Below are positions 1-8,968 of a stretch of 64,000 nt of DNA, piece after piece. A program made the translations under genes and the position numbers. How positions within the stretch are numbered: the stretch's first letter is position 1; the number at the start of each line of letters is the position of its first letter. Under the pieces are notes generated by a model. It made no database searches and was not told the origin of the DNA. It saw only the letters and a program-made list of their open reading frames with translations. Source of the stretch: Yponomeuta sedellus. Taxonomy: Eukaryota; Arthropoda; Insecta; Lepidoptera; Yponomeutidae. The stretch covers positions 11,026,692 to 11,090,691 of the forward strand of contig OW203730.1 in NCBI GenBank assembly GCA_934045075.1, in the 5' to 3' direction.

Positions 1-106
1 CTAGCGTAATGTGAATGGCTAAAAGATAATTGTGTGAACCTTATAATTCGTAATAAATAAACAAATAACTTCCTCGCAAAACAATCAACTGACCTGGTCC
101 CAAACT
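1..106. other. Host DNA flanking the retrovirus
   Basis: Short AT-rich flank with no open frame or repeat that I recognise. Its last four bases (103-106, AACT) form the left copy of the provirus target-site duplication. Confidence 0.7.
103..106. repeat. Target-site duplication AACT, left copy
   Basis: AACT stands directly outside the LTR here and again at 7798-7801 outside the other LTR. A 4-bp duplication is normal for Ty3/Gypsy integrases. Removing the element and one copy gives a continuous host site (CCCAAACTAGTGACCC). Confidence 0.85.
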
Positions 107-338
107 AGTCAAGTATTTCGGGAGCCGGAGGACGTTTTAAAAAATACAATTATTTTAATTAATTACATGTATTGGCTTTACCATGGTTGTATTAAGACTA
201 AAAATCATCAACTTAAACTAACTGCCCTGAGCACCGCAAGTACTCAGGCTTATCTGCATCCGTCTGCCAACTCAGCGTCTGGGCTCTGGGAAAATAGAGC
301 TGACTCCGGGTTTAGAGGCTGGGTCGCCAGGCGTAACT
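107..338 (-). repeat. 3' LTR (232 bp)
   Basis: Direct repeat of 7566-7797; I see no difference between the copies when read side by side. On the element strand it starts AGTTACGCC and ends ACTTGACT, the AGT...ACT termini of many gypsy-group LTRs. It contains the last 22 codons and stop codon of env (338-272). An ATTAAA-like variant poly(A) signal is present in its AT-rich second half. Confidence 0.96.
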
Positions 339-1990
339 CCTCCCTCCTTAAGATCGAAGTTCTCTTCCTTAGGAGCAGAACTTCGATTACAGCTCTTTAA
401 CAATTCAAGGCGATACTTATAAGCTAACACACACAGAAATACAAATAACGCTATATAGAGAACAATCGTCCAGACACTAATTTCTTTCACTGTAATGATT
501 GCTTTTTCACTTTCACTGTCACTTTTCTTCAGGGCGTATGACAGGAATTTGATGTCGGTCAAGTCAATGCCCTCCAGGTTTACCGGTTTCGATGGTACTG
601 TTTTTACAGGAGATTTCACTACAGGTAAGTTTACTACGGGCATCGCAGGGTACTCGATATCCTCGATGTCGGTAGGGTGCATTTTCAGAAGGACCTCTCC
701 AATACGTACTTCACACGGGTCGTCTAAAGTAAGTATGTAGGTGCCGTGGACCTTCTGGCGGAATATTTCATTGGTGCAGGTTCTGGAGAGCAACTTTTCT
801 TCTCTACTGTAGAGTATCCACCTGTTGGGTTGTATTATCTGGACCTTTACTGGTTCTATGGAGACTTGGACTTGAGTGCATGACGTCACGTTTTCAGTAT
901 AAGTCATCAGCTGGTTGACGCAAGAATCTTGAATGTAGTGGGAAGTGTCGTCATCGATGCAGAGAAAGCTGGACTCTTCGACTTCTTGGCATGGGTAAGT
1001 TAACAGTCTGATCTTCGACCCTTTCACTAGGGTGTAGGGATACTTGGGTATGATGATTACGGTGTGGTCATGGGATAGCACGGGTAATGGCAGGAGTTTA
1101 TAATAGATATAGGTGTCTCTAGATACAAGCGGTATCTCCAACAGGTATGTTATTTGGTTTCCTTTAAAATAAGCTTTGAGCGTCATTGTTTGCTCTATCT
1201 TAACTAAATTTTCTAAGCTAGGTGCGTATACTAACGTTTCCACTCTATTAATCCTTTCGAGAAGGTTAAGCAACTTAGAAGACTCTATTATAGATTGATG
1301 TAATACTCCTAATCTACTTATCGATAAGGTAGTTTCAATCTCATTCAATTTAATGTGGATTGTTTGAAAGTTATGAATCAGCAAATTGTAGGTATTAATA
1401 ATTTGGGTTTCCACGTGATTTAGATATACCTTTCTTTGTATATCATTGAGTTTTTCTGATAGTTTCCGGATTTCTTCATTAATTTGTATGAGATTGTCAT
1501 TTAACTTAAATGTAGAGTTGGCCAGAGAATGCACCATTTCAGTGATCAGTGTTAATTTCTGTCTATTGCTATTCTGATTTAATTTAACTTCATCAATAAG
1601 TTTATCATATCGAATGGCATCGTCGTTATCCAGATTTCCTGTAATTACTTTAATTAATGATCCAAGGGGGTTAATTAGGCCACGTTTTACACGGATAGAA
1701 GGTGCTACTTGCTGGAACTTCTCTACAGTCAGATTTTTGACGTATTCTGTCTGTATCCTTATATCTATAAAATTATATGTAAAATTCTTATCAAATGTCT
1801 TAACTAACTTATCTAATGCGGATGCTAGCTTGCTGTTAGTCTTCAAATCGTCAACGATGGGTTTGAAGTCAAGCATCTTAGCAATGATCCACTTGTCCTT
1901 GCTAAGGACAGCGACGCCTTGCTTCACGGGAAGGATACCAGGATTACTACTTAGGTCCTGAATTTGAAGGGCCTGGAGTTGGGTCACCAT
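272..1990 (-). CDS. env: Envelope glycoprotein (errantivirus Env, baculovirus F-like)
   Basis: A 572-residue class I-type fusion protein of the insect errantivirus Env family, expected to mediate membrane fusion of enveloped particles. Visible parts: a furin-type site RVKR at residues 100-103, followed at once by the conserved hydrophobic fusion-peptide region beginning GLINPLG and the family's ITGNLD motif (residues 117-122); a long helical, coiled-coil-like stretch at about 130-240; a cysteine-bearing region at about 340-440; a transmembrane helix at about 506-526; and a 46-residue cytoplasmic tail. The first ATG (1990) gives no signal peptide. The same frame is open upstream to a stop near 2041 and codes there for three arginines followed by LLILAAT, which looks like a signal-peptide core, so the true N-terminus probably comes from a spliced mRNA. 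The gene overlaps pol by 44 bases and ends inside the 3' LTR. No internal stop or frameshift is seen. Confidence 0.93.
   Translation of the reverse strand: MVTQLQALQIQDLSSNPGILPVKQGVAVLSKDKWIIAKMLDFKPIVDDLKTNSKLASALDKLVKTFDKNFTYNFIDIRIQTEYVKNLTVEKFQQVAPSIRVKRGLINPLGSLIKVITGNLDNDDAIRYDKLIDEVKLNQNSNRQKLTLITEMVHSLANSTFKLNDNLIQINEEIRKLSEKLNDIQRKVYLNHVETQIINTYNLLIHNFQTIHIKLNEIETTLSISRLGVLHQSIIESSKLLNLLERINRVETLVYAPSLENLVKIEQTMTLKAYFKGNQITYLLEIPLVSRDTYIYYKLLPLPVLSHDHTVIIIPKYPYTLVKGSKIRLLTYPCQEVEESSFLCIDDDTSHYIQDSCVNQLMTYTENVTSCTQVQVSIEPVKVQIIQPNRWILYSREEKLLSRTCTNEIFRQKVHGTYILTLDDPCEVRIGEVLLKMHPTDIEDIEYPAMPVVNLPVVKSPVKTVPSKPVNLEGIDLTDIKFLSYALKKSDSESEKAIITVKEISVWTIVLYIALFVFLCVLAYKYRLELLKSCNRSSAPKEENFDLKEGGVTPGDPASKPGVSSIFPEPRR
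339..349 (-). promoter_or_regulatory. Polypurine tract (plus-strand primer)
   Basis: On the element strand AAGGAGGGAGG abuts the 3' LTR with no gap. This is the expected position for the RNase H-resistant primer of plus-strand DNA synthesis. It also lies within the env reading frame. Confidence 0.9.
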
Positions 1991-4900
1991 GGTTGCTGCC
2001 AGGATGAGCAGGCGTCTGCGAATGACGTTTAACGTGTTTTACTGGAACCTTAGTGACTCTTTTTCCAATACGTATAGGGACTACGTTTCTATTTGTTTCA
2101 CCTATCACCTCAGCTCGTAAATATCGGGGCTTATCCTTGCTACTTCTTTTGTTAGTGTCTTTTGCAAATATGACGTTACCGGGTTCAATCGGAAAACTGC
2201 TTTCGCCACCTTTTTTCTGAACTATCTTCTCCTTCTTTTTGATGGTCTGCTCTGCTAAGTGTTTGTAAAGGTACTTTGTACGTTTTGCGTGTTCTTTGAC
2301 TAACTGCTGGGTGTATTGCTTTTCAAAGTCTGAGTCAAATGTGTGTCTTGAGTCAGTATGTCCTAGCAACACTTCAAAAGGGGTCATACCAGTAGTGCTA
2401 TGTATGCTATGGTTGTATGCCATTACGGAATAAGTCATTATTGAAGCAGCATCTGTATACTTTTGTTCGTATTTTGCCAATCTGTATATCTCTATTATTG
2501 TAGAGTGGAACCTCTCAATGAGTCCCATTGAATTTGGGTTGTATGGGGTACCAATATGAAGGTCTACTTTGTAGAGAGAGAGAAGCTCTTTCATCAAAAC
2601 GTTATTAAATTCAGAACCAGAGTCTGCGCTTATTTTTAGGGGTACGCCATAAAAAGAAAAGTATTTTATCAGGGCTCGAACTACCTCAGGGGTAGAGCGG
2701 TTAGGAATTTCGAAGGCCTGTCCAAGTTTGCTGAAGGCATCGATTATTGTCAGGTAGTAACGACCTTCTATGGAAAATAGGTCGATAAAAATATCCTGTA
2801 ATGGTTTAGTTTGGGTCTGGGTTAGTTGTAATTCAGGTTTTAGAGGATTTCTGTCGTATTTGGCCTTTTGGCAGACTTCGCAAGAGTTTATTATACTTGA
2901 TATAATTGGTCCCATGTTATGCCAAAAATATGTGCGTTTTATGTGAGCTAATGTTTCCCTAATACCTCTATGACACGTTTTGCCAATGTGGTACTTTTTG
3001 ACAATGCTCTGTTGTTCTGTTTCATCGTCTACAAAAATGACTCTTTGGGTACACTCATAAAATTTTACAAGTTCCTTCTTAAACAGGAATATCACTGCTT
3101 CTGTGAATTGTCGGCGGTGTTTGTCATCTTCAAAGTAGATAAAGTACTTTGCCTTGTTCTTGATATACTCTTTGAGAAACTGCTTAACAAGATCAGGTCG
3201 ATTCGTAGGTAAATGTACTTCTAGAATACGCTGCTTCTCTCTAGACAAGTCTTTAACTGAAAGTTTATCAATGAACCAGGTGAAGACCAAAATTTGGTTG
3301 GGCTTTGTGTCAATTGCTTCCTGTAAAATGGGAATACCTTCGGATTCAGTGTCTAATGCTGAATGAGCTGTTGCAGTACCTGAAGATTTTTCTGATGCTG
3401 TCACAGTGTCACTAGAAGGGCTGGGGATAGAGTATGGAGATCTACGTCCTAATCGCATCGTTACGTCAGAGTCTGAGTCTGGGATGGTAATTGGATGGTC
3501 AGAGTCGCTGTCAGAAATAGTCATTGGTTGTTCAGGTACTGGCTGTGCCAAAGTTTTCTGCTGGGCTCTACCTAACTCTTCGATCTCTCTGGTCAGCTGC
3601 TCTATGGACTGCTCTCTGTCTTCACTCTTATCAACATTTACTTTTACTGATCTTTTGTCATCTTTACCTAATGCGTTAAGTCGTATCCGTGATAAGGCGT
3701 CAGCATTAGAGTTTAATTTACCCTTTTTGTAAACTGCGTCAAAGTCGTATTCCGATAAACGTAAGCGCCAGCGTGTGAGCCTACTATTGGTGTCTGTTAG
3801 GGACTTAAGCCACTGAAGAGGCTTATGGTCTGTAATAACAATGAACCTTTTACCATAGAGGTATGGGCGGAAATGTTTTACAGCCCATACGATGGCAAGC
3901 AACTCCTTTTCCGTTACGCTGTACCTGGTTTCAGCGTCATTGAGGGTCCTGCTAGCGTAAGCCACTGGTTTATCACTGCCGATTGGTCCCTGCGAAAGTA
4001 CAGCACCAAGGGCGAAGTCTGAAGCGTCTGTGGTCAGGATGTAAGGTTTGTCAGGATCAGGATATTGCAGAATCGGGGCGTTAACTAGAAGCTCCTTACA
4101 TTTCTGAAAGGCTTCTACGTACTTCTCGTCACTGCTTGACATAGACCGCTTCTTCTTCAAACGAGCTGTCATGGGTTGAGTGATTTTAGCAAAGTCTTTA
4201 ATGAACTTTCTGTAATAACCTATAAGACCTAAGAAGCTCTTTATTTCTGTAGTTGTGCGGGGTAGGGGGTAGTTTAGTATAGCTTTTATTTTGTCATTGT
4301 TGGGTTTAAGTCCTTCACTGGTTATATTGTGTCCGAGGTACAAGACCTCCTTTCTTAAAAATTCGGATTTGTCTAATTGGATTTTGAGGTTAGTTTTTCT
4401 TAGTCTCTCAAACACTGTCCTTAATTTGAATAGGTGTTCCTGTAGGCTGGAAGAGTACACGATTATGTCATCTAAGTACACGAGGCAGTGAATACCCTGT
4501 AGACCTCGGAGCACGTTGTCTATTGTCCGTTGGAAGGTCGCCGGAGCGGTCTTCAAGCCGAAGGGCATACGGGTAAATTCAAAATGTCCTGCTTGGGTCG
4601 AAAAGGCTGTCTTCTGGCGGTCTTCCGGAGCTACCTCCACTTGATGGTATCCACTGGCCAGGTCTAATGTGGTGAAGTAAGTACTTCGCCCTAGCTTGTC
4701 AAAAAGATCAGTGATATTCGGTAATGGGTATTTGTCGTCGATGGTAATCTCATTTAGTTTTCTAAAGTCTATCACTAACCTGTATTTCTTCTCACCTGAT
4801 GCATCTGCCTTTTTGGGCACCAGGTGCACGGGGGCACTCCATGGAGAGTGCGACTCCTTCACTATGTTGTTCTCTAACATTTTTTCTACTTGCTTATCAA

Positions 4901-5762
4901 TCTCATGGTTAATTACTTGGGGTTGTCTATAAGGGCGGATAAAGATAGGGTCTTCGTTACGAGTCCTGATGTGGTGTTTAACGTCGTTGGTGAAAGTTAA
5001 GGGTAATTTTTCCGAATAAAAAATGTCTTTGAACTCTTCGCAAAGTTTTTGGATACTTTCCCGTTCCTCGTTGTTCATATGGTCTAAACGCAACTTACTA
5101 AGGTTTTCAGTAAGGATGTCGTCAATGTCTGTGTCTCTGTGGTGAGTCATGCTGTTTAATTCACATTTTTGGCTGTCGTATTTAGTCACCATAAAGGGTC
5201 TATTAATGGTCAGTGCCATTTCATGCTGTAGCGTGTTCTGAATGATAGTTTTCGCGTAACCGTTTTCACATTTTACAATGGCGCTAGGCATTCTTACGCC
5301 GTCACAAAATGAAACATAGTTCAATATAGCATCACCGTCTTGTAAATCTGTCGGTAGGCTCACTCGTTGTTCACATCTAGGGGCAAGTTTGATCGTAACA
5401 CTGGGGTTGTAAATCATTGGGATGGTTGCCGATTTTGTATATAGCAGATTATTTTTCATGTCTATTTTTGCATCAATTTGTTTCAGAAGGTCACTACCGA
5501 TTAAACCATCGTAGCGTCCGTCTACGTCATAAACATAGAATTTATGGAACTCGCAACTGTTAAATGTCGGGAACAGTTGTACTTCTATAACTTCACTATG
5601 CTGGCTGGACGCGTGGGTGCTTATCACCTCGAATGGTTCGTATTGTTTACAGTTATCGAAGTACTCGCTTGCTTTGGCTGGGCTAATGAATGAACGCGCG
5701 CTACCTGTGTCTATCATGAACCTTGACTGAATTTCAGGTAACTCTACGTAAGGTAACTGCAA
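1947..5762 (-). CDS. pol: Pol polyprotein: protease, reverse transcriptase, RNase H, integrase
   Basis: At 1271 residues from the TTG at 5762, the frame is full length for errantivirus Pol. Counting from there: aspartic protease with DTG at 18-20; reverse transcriptase at about 270-460 with YLDD at 429-432; RNase H at about 575-690 with D579 in TDAS, the TEKELLA glutamate and TDHKPL; a Ser/Asp/Glu-rich linker at about 690-830; integrase zinc finger (HHCC) at about 922-965; and the catalytic triad D994, D1047, E1083 with exactly 35 residues between the last two. No chromodomain is seen after the integrase. The TTG is not a real start: the frame is open upstream through the end of gag, and Pol is most likely made as Gag-Pol by -1 frameshifting at 5792-5798. 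The 3' end overlaps env. All catalytic residues are present. Confidence 0.95.
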   Translation of the reverse strand: MQLPYVELPEIQSRFMIDTGSARSFISPAKASEYFDNCKQYEPFEVISTHASSQHSEVIEVQLFPTFNSCEFHKFYVYDVDGRYDGLIGSDLLKQIDAKIDMKNNLLYTKSATIPMIYNPSVTIKLAPRCEQRVSLPTDLQDGDAILNYVSFCDGVRMPSAIVKCENGYAKTIIQNTLQHEMALTINRPFMVTKYDSQKCELNSMTHHRDTDIDDILTENLSKLRLDHMNNEERESIQKLCEEFKDIFYSEKLPLTFTNDVKHHIRTRNEDPIFIRPYRQPQVINHEIDKQVEKMLENNIVKESHSPWSAPVHLVPKKADASGEKKYRLVIDFRKLNEITIDDKYPLPNITDLFDKLGRSTYFTTLDLASGYHQVEVAPEDRQKTAFSTQAGHFEFTRMPFGLKTAPATFQRTIDNVLRGLQGIHCLVYLDDIIVYSSSLQEHLFKLRTVFERLRKTNLKIQLDKSEFLRKEVLYLGHNITSEGLKPNNDKIKAILNYPLPRTTTEIKSFLGLIGYYRKFIKDFAKITQPMTARLKKKRSMSSSDEKYVEAFQKCKELLVNAPILQYPDPDKPYILTTDASDFALGAVLSQGPIGSDKPVAYASRTLNDAETRYSVTEKELLAIVWAVKHFRPYLYGKRFIVITDHKPLQWLKSLTDTNSRLTRWRLRLSEYDFDAVYKKGKLNSNADALSRIRLNALGKDDKRSVKVNVDKSEDREQSIEQLTREIEELGRAQQKTLAQPVPEQPMTISDSDSDHPITIPDSDSDVTMRLGRRSPYSIPSPSSDTVTASEKSSGTATAHSALDTESEGIPILQEAIDTKPNQILVFTWFIDKLSVKDLSREKQRILEVHLPTNRPDLVKQFLKEYIKNKAKYFIYFEDDKHRRQFTEAVIFLFKKELVKFYECTQRVIFVDDETEQQSIVKKYHIGKTCHRGIRETLAHIKRTYFWHNMGPIISSIINSCEVCQKAKYDRNPLKPELQLTQTQTKPLQDIFIDLFSIEGRYYLTIIDAFSKLGQAFEIPNRSTPEVVRALIKYFSFYGVPLKISADSGSEFNNVLMKELLSLYKVDLHIGTPYNPNSMGLIERFHSTIIEIYRLAKYEQKYTDAASIMTYSVMAYNHSIHSTTGMTPFEVLLGHTDSRHTFDSDFEKQYTQQLVKEHAKRTKYLYKHLAEQTIKKKEKIVQKKGGESSFPIEPGNVIFAKDTNKRSSKDKPRYLRAEVIGETNRNVVPIRIGKRVTKVPVKHVKRHSQTPAHPGSNHGDPTPGPSNSGPK

Positions 5763-5785
5763 TTTCAGGCTGCAATTAAGCTCTA

Positions 5786-7099
5786 TTATTTCGGGTTTTT
5801 GTTGGAAGCACCTATGTGAAAATCCTCATTAGTGTCGCACTGGTCAACGGGCTCGAGCTCACTTTCGTGGGTTTCGCCGCTCTCCACATTGTCTGCGTAC
5901 TCATAGGTGTCGTAGTCAAAGTATGGGTTAGGGGCATATAAGTCAACCACATCACACGTTTCGTCTACCTCGTTAATAGCGTTCATGCGAAAGCCTTGGG
6001 GTTTCGCCGGGGCAACTGTTCGCATGCTTACGTCGGTATTTACTGGACCTTGGTTCGGTGATGGTCGATAGCCAAACTGTTGTTGACCAAACTGGGGTTT
6101 ATAACCCGTTGGTTGCTGGGTTAATTGGGGCCTAAAGCCAAGAGGCTGTTGGGAAAACTGGGGTTTGTACCCGAATTGTTGGGGTTGCTGCGCTAACTGG
6201 GGTCTATACCCAAATTGTTGGGGTTGTGACGGTAACTGGGGCCTGAACCCTAATTGAGGTCTGTAGCCAAATTGTTGCGGTTGTTGTGCATGCATTTGTT
6301 TACTTTGGGGTATGCCAAACTGAAACCTTTGTTGGGGTTGTTGTAGAGTTTGGGGTTGGTACATAGGCTTTTGTACGTTAGGAGTTGCTTGAGGGATTCC
6401 GAACTTAAATCCTTGAGGGTTTTGCGAGAAGAATGGCTTAATGCCCATTTTGTCAAGGAAAGGGTTCTGTGCTACTGGTTGGGGTCTTGCCTGCAGGCTA
6501 GGTACCTTAAGCATTTTGTTCCGAGTATTGTACTGGTACAAGAAGTTCACTTCTTCCAGTACTATACTGAGAGCATCTTCTAGAGATCGTGAACCTTTCA
6601 GGCGCACGATTCGCAGCAGGTCTTCTGGCAGATTATAAAGAAAGACATTCATTGCCATATTATCGTAAATAGTGATTTTACTCGCGCGAAGGTTAGCGTC
6701 CAGTACTCTGTTTACCTTGGCAATCAATGTGCTTCTTACGTATTGTATTCTATTGCAGAAATCGAGATAAGTCTCGCCAGTGTTAATTTTCAGTGTTTCT
6801 AATTCAATAGCAATACACTCTTCACTGCGAGGATCACCGAAATGTTGCTCAAGAGCGATTTTAAGCTCTGGCCACGTATCAAGATCCTGTCGCTCACTTA
6901 TCAGTGCTGCGGCTCTTCCAGTCAACTTCGACGTTACGACGTGGAAGACATACAAGTCCTGCGCCGGATTGCCTTCTACTCTACAGTTATTTATTACATA
7001 CTCGCACTTTCTAATGAATAAATTAAGTAATTTTTCGTCACCGTCGAATCTGGGGATGACGTCAGCGTTTTCGCGAGGAATTTGCTTAATTTGATCCAT
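5786..7099 (-). CDS. gag: Gag structural polyprotein
   Basis: A 437-residue errantivirus Gag that should form the virus-like particle core. Residues 1-200 form a helical capsid-like region, including WPELKIALEQHFGD at 76-89. From about 225 to 350 there is a low-complexity region rich in Gln, Pro and Phe, built from repeated QQPQQFGYRPQL-type units. The C-terminus (about 375-437) is acidic. No CCHC zinc knuckle is present, as is usual for errantiviruses. The ATG at 7099 is the first in the frame after the untranslated leader. The stop (TAA, 5788-5786) lies just downstream of the frameshift heptamer, so a minority of ribosomes would continue into pol. The frame is intact. Confidence 0.93.
   Translation of the reverse strand: MDQIKQIPRENADVIPRFDGDEKLLNLFIRKCEYVINNCRVEGNPAQDLYVFHVVTSKLTGRAAALISERQDLDTWPELKIALEQHFGDPRSEECIAIELETLKINTGETYLDFCNRIQYVRSTLIAKVNRVLDANLRASKITIYDNMAMNVFLYNLPEDLLRIVRLKGSRSLEDALSIVLEEVNFLYQYNTRNKMLKVPSLQARPQPVAQNPFLDKMGIKPFFSQNPQGFKFGIPQATPNVQKPMYQPQTLQQPQQRFQFGIPQSKQMHAQQPQQFGYRPQLGFRPQLPSQPQQFGYRPQLAQQPQQFGYKPQFSQQPLGFRPQLTQQPTGYKPQFGQQQFGYRPSPNQGPVNTDVSMRTVAPAKPQGFRMNAINEVDETCDVVDLYAPNPYFDYDTYEYADNVESGETHESELEPVDQCDTNEDFHIGASNKNPK
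5792..5798 (-). promoter_or_regulatory. Putative -1 ribosomal frameshift site AAACCCG
   Basis: Read in the gag frame this is A AAC CCG, an XXXYYYZ slippery heptamer, two codons before the gag stop. A -1 slip here enters the pol frame, which is open from about 5830. The frame arithmetic fits: gag codons start at positions equal to 1 modulo 3 and pol codons at 2 modulo 3. I did not model a downstream stem-loop or pseudoknot. Confidence 0.7.
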
Positions 7100-7547
7100 T
7101 TTTAACTGCTTTAAACTTATCTAACACTGTTCTTAATATTCAAGTTTACTTAAAAACACACTTTTTGTTTAAATTTAATTACCTACTTAAAACACAATTT
7201 AAAGTTACGTCTTTCTGAAACCAAATAACCCACTTCAATTTTTGGAAATAACGCTATCGATCTCTAGACACATAAATCTAAAATGGAATAGGAATGGTTA
7301 TAGGAGAATGGAATAGCGATAGGGTCTACTCACAGACTGTCCATGTCCCTCCGTTGAGTCTCTGGGCGTCCTCCGAATTCTCGTACTGTAGGCGACGGAG
7401 TAGGGTCACTAATGTAGAGCTCACCCACACAGTCTATGCCACTTTTAGAGAGTCCTTGACTTATTTATTTGGTTCGTATGGATTTCCGTTTAAAACGTAA
7501 GAAAACGTTCGTCGTTTTTCACTAATTTTCAGTTTACGCGACGCGGA
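7100..7547 (-). promoter_or_regulatory. Errantivirus untranslated leader
   Basis: About 450 bases between the primer site and the gag ATG with no substantial ORF on the element strand. Two consensus-like splice donors are visible on that strand: GTGAGT at 7333-7328 and GTGAGC at 7424-7419. Either could give the spliced env mRNA; which is used is unknown. Confidence 0.55.
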
Positions 7548-7566
7548 AATCCTACCGGCTGCGCCA
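7548..7566 (-). promoter_or_regulatory. Primer-binding site for tRNA-Ser
   Basis: The plus strand here reads AATCCTACCGGCTGCGCCA, which is the 3' end of insect tRNA-Ser (AGA type) including CCA. The minus (genomic) strand is therefore complementary to that tRNA. The site overlaps the last base of the 5' LTR, as in other gypsy-group elements. Confidence 0.9.
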
Positions 7567-7797
7567 GTCAAGTATTTCGGGAGCCGGAGGACGTTTTAAA
7601 AAATACAATTATTTTAATTAATTACATGTATTGGCTTTACCATGGTTGTATTAAGACTAAAAATCATCAACTTAAACTAACTGCCCTGAGCACCGCAAGT
7701 ACTCAGGCTTATCTGCATCCGTCTGCCAACTCAGCGTCTGGGCTCTGGGAAAATAGAGCTGACTCCGGGTTTAGAGGCTGGGTCGCCAGGCGTAACT
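7566..7797 (-). repeat. 5' LTR (232 bp)
   Basis: Same sequence as 107-338. As the 5' LTR it should hold the pol II promoter of the provirus. I could not fix the TATA or initiator positions with confidence. Confidence 0.96.
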
Positions 7798-7801
7798 AAC
7801 T
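7798..7801. repeat. Target-site duplication AACT, right copy
   Basis: Matches 103-106 directly outside the opposite LTR. Confidence 0.85.
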
Positions 7802-8965
7802 AGTGACCCAGACAAACACAGGTAAATACAAAAATATTTACATTAAACACCGTAGCGATGGAAATGAAACCGACACGACGACACGGCACTATGATTTAGC
7901 ATACACATACCAGGTGAAATATATCTTTTTGTACTTTGTTGTAGGTAGAATTGTCATTTCTGTAGATTTGATCGACCACGACTAAAAAGGGGTTTGAGCT
8001 TGTAAATATTTGTGTAGAGTGGGTATTTTTAACTTTTTTAGACGTTAACCGCCTATTACTACCATGGTGCAAAAAGGAATCCACCGCCAGTCGCCAGATA
8101 TGCTGCTCCATTAATCAAAACAAAAAATACAACATGGCACAGAGAGAGAATGAATAATTAAAATGATAATGATGTTAAAATACTGACTTGTTCATCCGTT
8201 GGATTTCCAAAATGGCTAGATTAGCTAAATGTCAGATTCGTACAGCTTTATTGTTTCAACAAAACCCCCATAAAAGCTCAAAGTTCTATTTGTCAATACG
8301 AACAATCTATAAGTACCTACCTTATATTGGGAAAACATGGAAATAAAAAGTTACAACTGTTTTATTAATTTTAATGTCGGTATATATTTTTCTGAACTCA
8401 TGCTGCTTTTGTTTCAAAAATATGTAGGTATGTACTACTTAATTCTGCGTAAGGAGAAGTAATTTTTTTTACAAATTGAATTTAATTTAGTAATGTAACC
8501 ATAAGTATTTTGTGTATGGATATTTGTAATTGGAGAATTCAAAATGAAAAGCGATACTATTATATTTCCCAACAATAAAACCATATAAAGTTAAAGACGA
8601 AGTCTGTTAATATTTTCAGAGGCCACAGCAGAAAGAAAATATCAATTCTCATTTGAAACTCGAAGGAAAAACGTTCGGAAAAGTGAACGATCACGCCAGG
8701 GAGGTTCGTAACGTAGCATTTATTACGGCAGGTTTCGGAGGGAAGTAGTTTTATGACCGCGGCCCACACCCTCGACAGTTGTTAGTCCAGTGTGATTCCT
8801 TGCCGGTGCAGGATATCTAAGATTCACAGATTGACCTACCATAGATTTACCGTACACTACCCTATAGGCCTAAATATGAAGGTGTTCAGATACCTTAGCG
8901 CTTGAAAAAGCAAGTACCTACGCGGTAGGCATACTGCTGAACTCTTCCATAGTAGGTCATGACGA
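7802..8965. other. Intergenic stretch, nothing recognised
   Basis: AT-rich DNA with short open frames only. None has a domain or composition that I recognise. The segment 8580-8800 is more GC-rich than its surroundings but I cannot assign it. Confidence 0.5.
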
Positions 8966-8968
8966 GTG

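Larger units (their letters stand above)
107..7797 (-). mobile_element. Full-length errantivirus (Ty3/Gypsy endogenous retrovirus with env)
   Basis: A 7.69-kb provirus on the minus strand. In its own 5' to 3' order it has the 5' LTR (7797-7566), a tRNA-Ser primer site, an untranslated leader of about 450 bases, gag (7099-5786), pol (5762-1947), env (1990-272), a polypurine tract (349-339) and the 3' LTR (338-107). Gag, pol and env are all open. The frame change from gag to pol is a normal -1 frameshift arrangement, not damage. Pol domain order (protease, RT, RNase H, integrase), the absence of a Gag zinc knuckle and an Env with the baculovirus F-like cleavage region place it in the errantivirus group, like gypsy, 17.6 or TED. 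The LTRs look identical, so insertion is recent. It lies about 18 kb beyond the how 3' end and shares its orientation. Confidence 0.95.

Noticed and set aside
2000..2300. Chromodomain at the end of integrase
   Set aside because: The C-terminal residues are basic and proline-rich without the aromatic cage pattern; errantiviruses lack chromodomains.
5786..5830. Gag-pol frame break as inactivation
   Set aside because: The -1 offset with a slippery heptamer is the normal expression strategy of this virus group.
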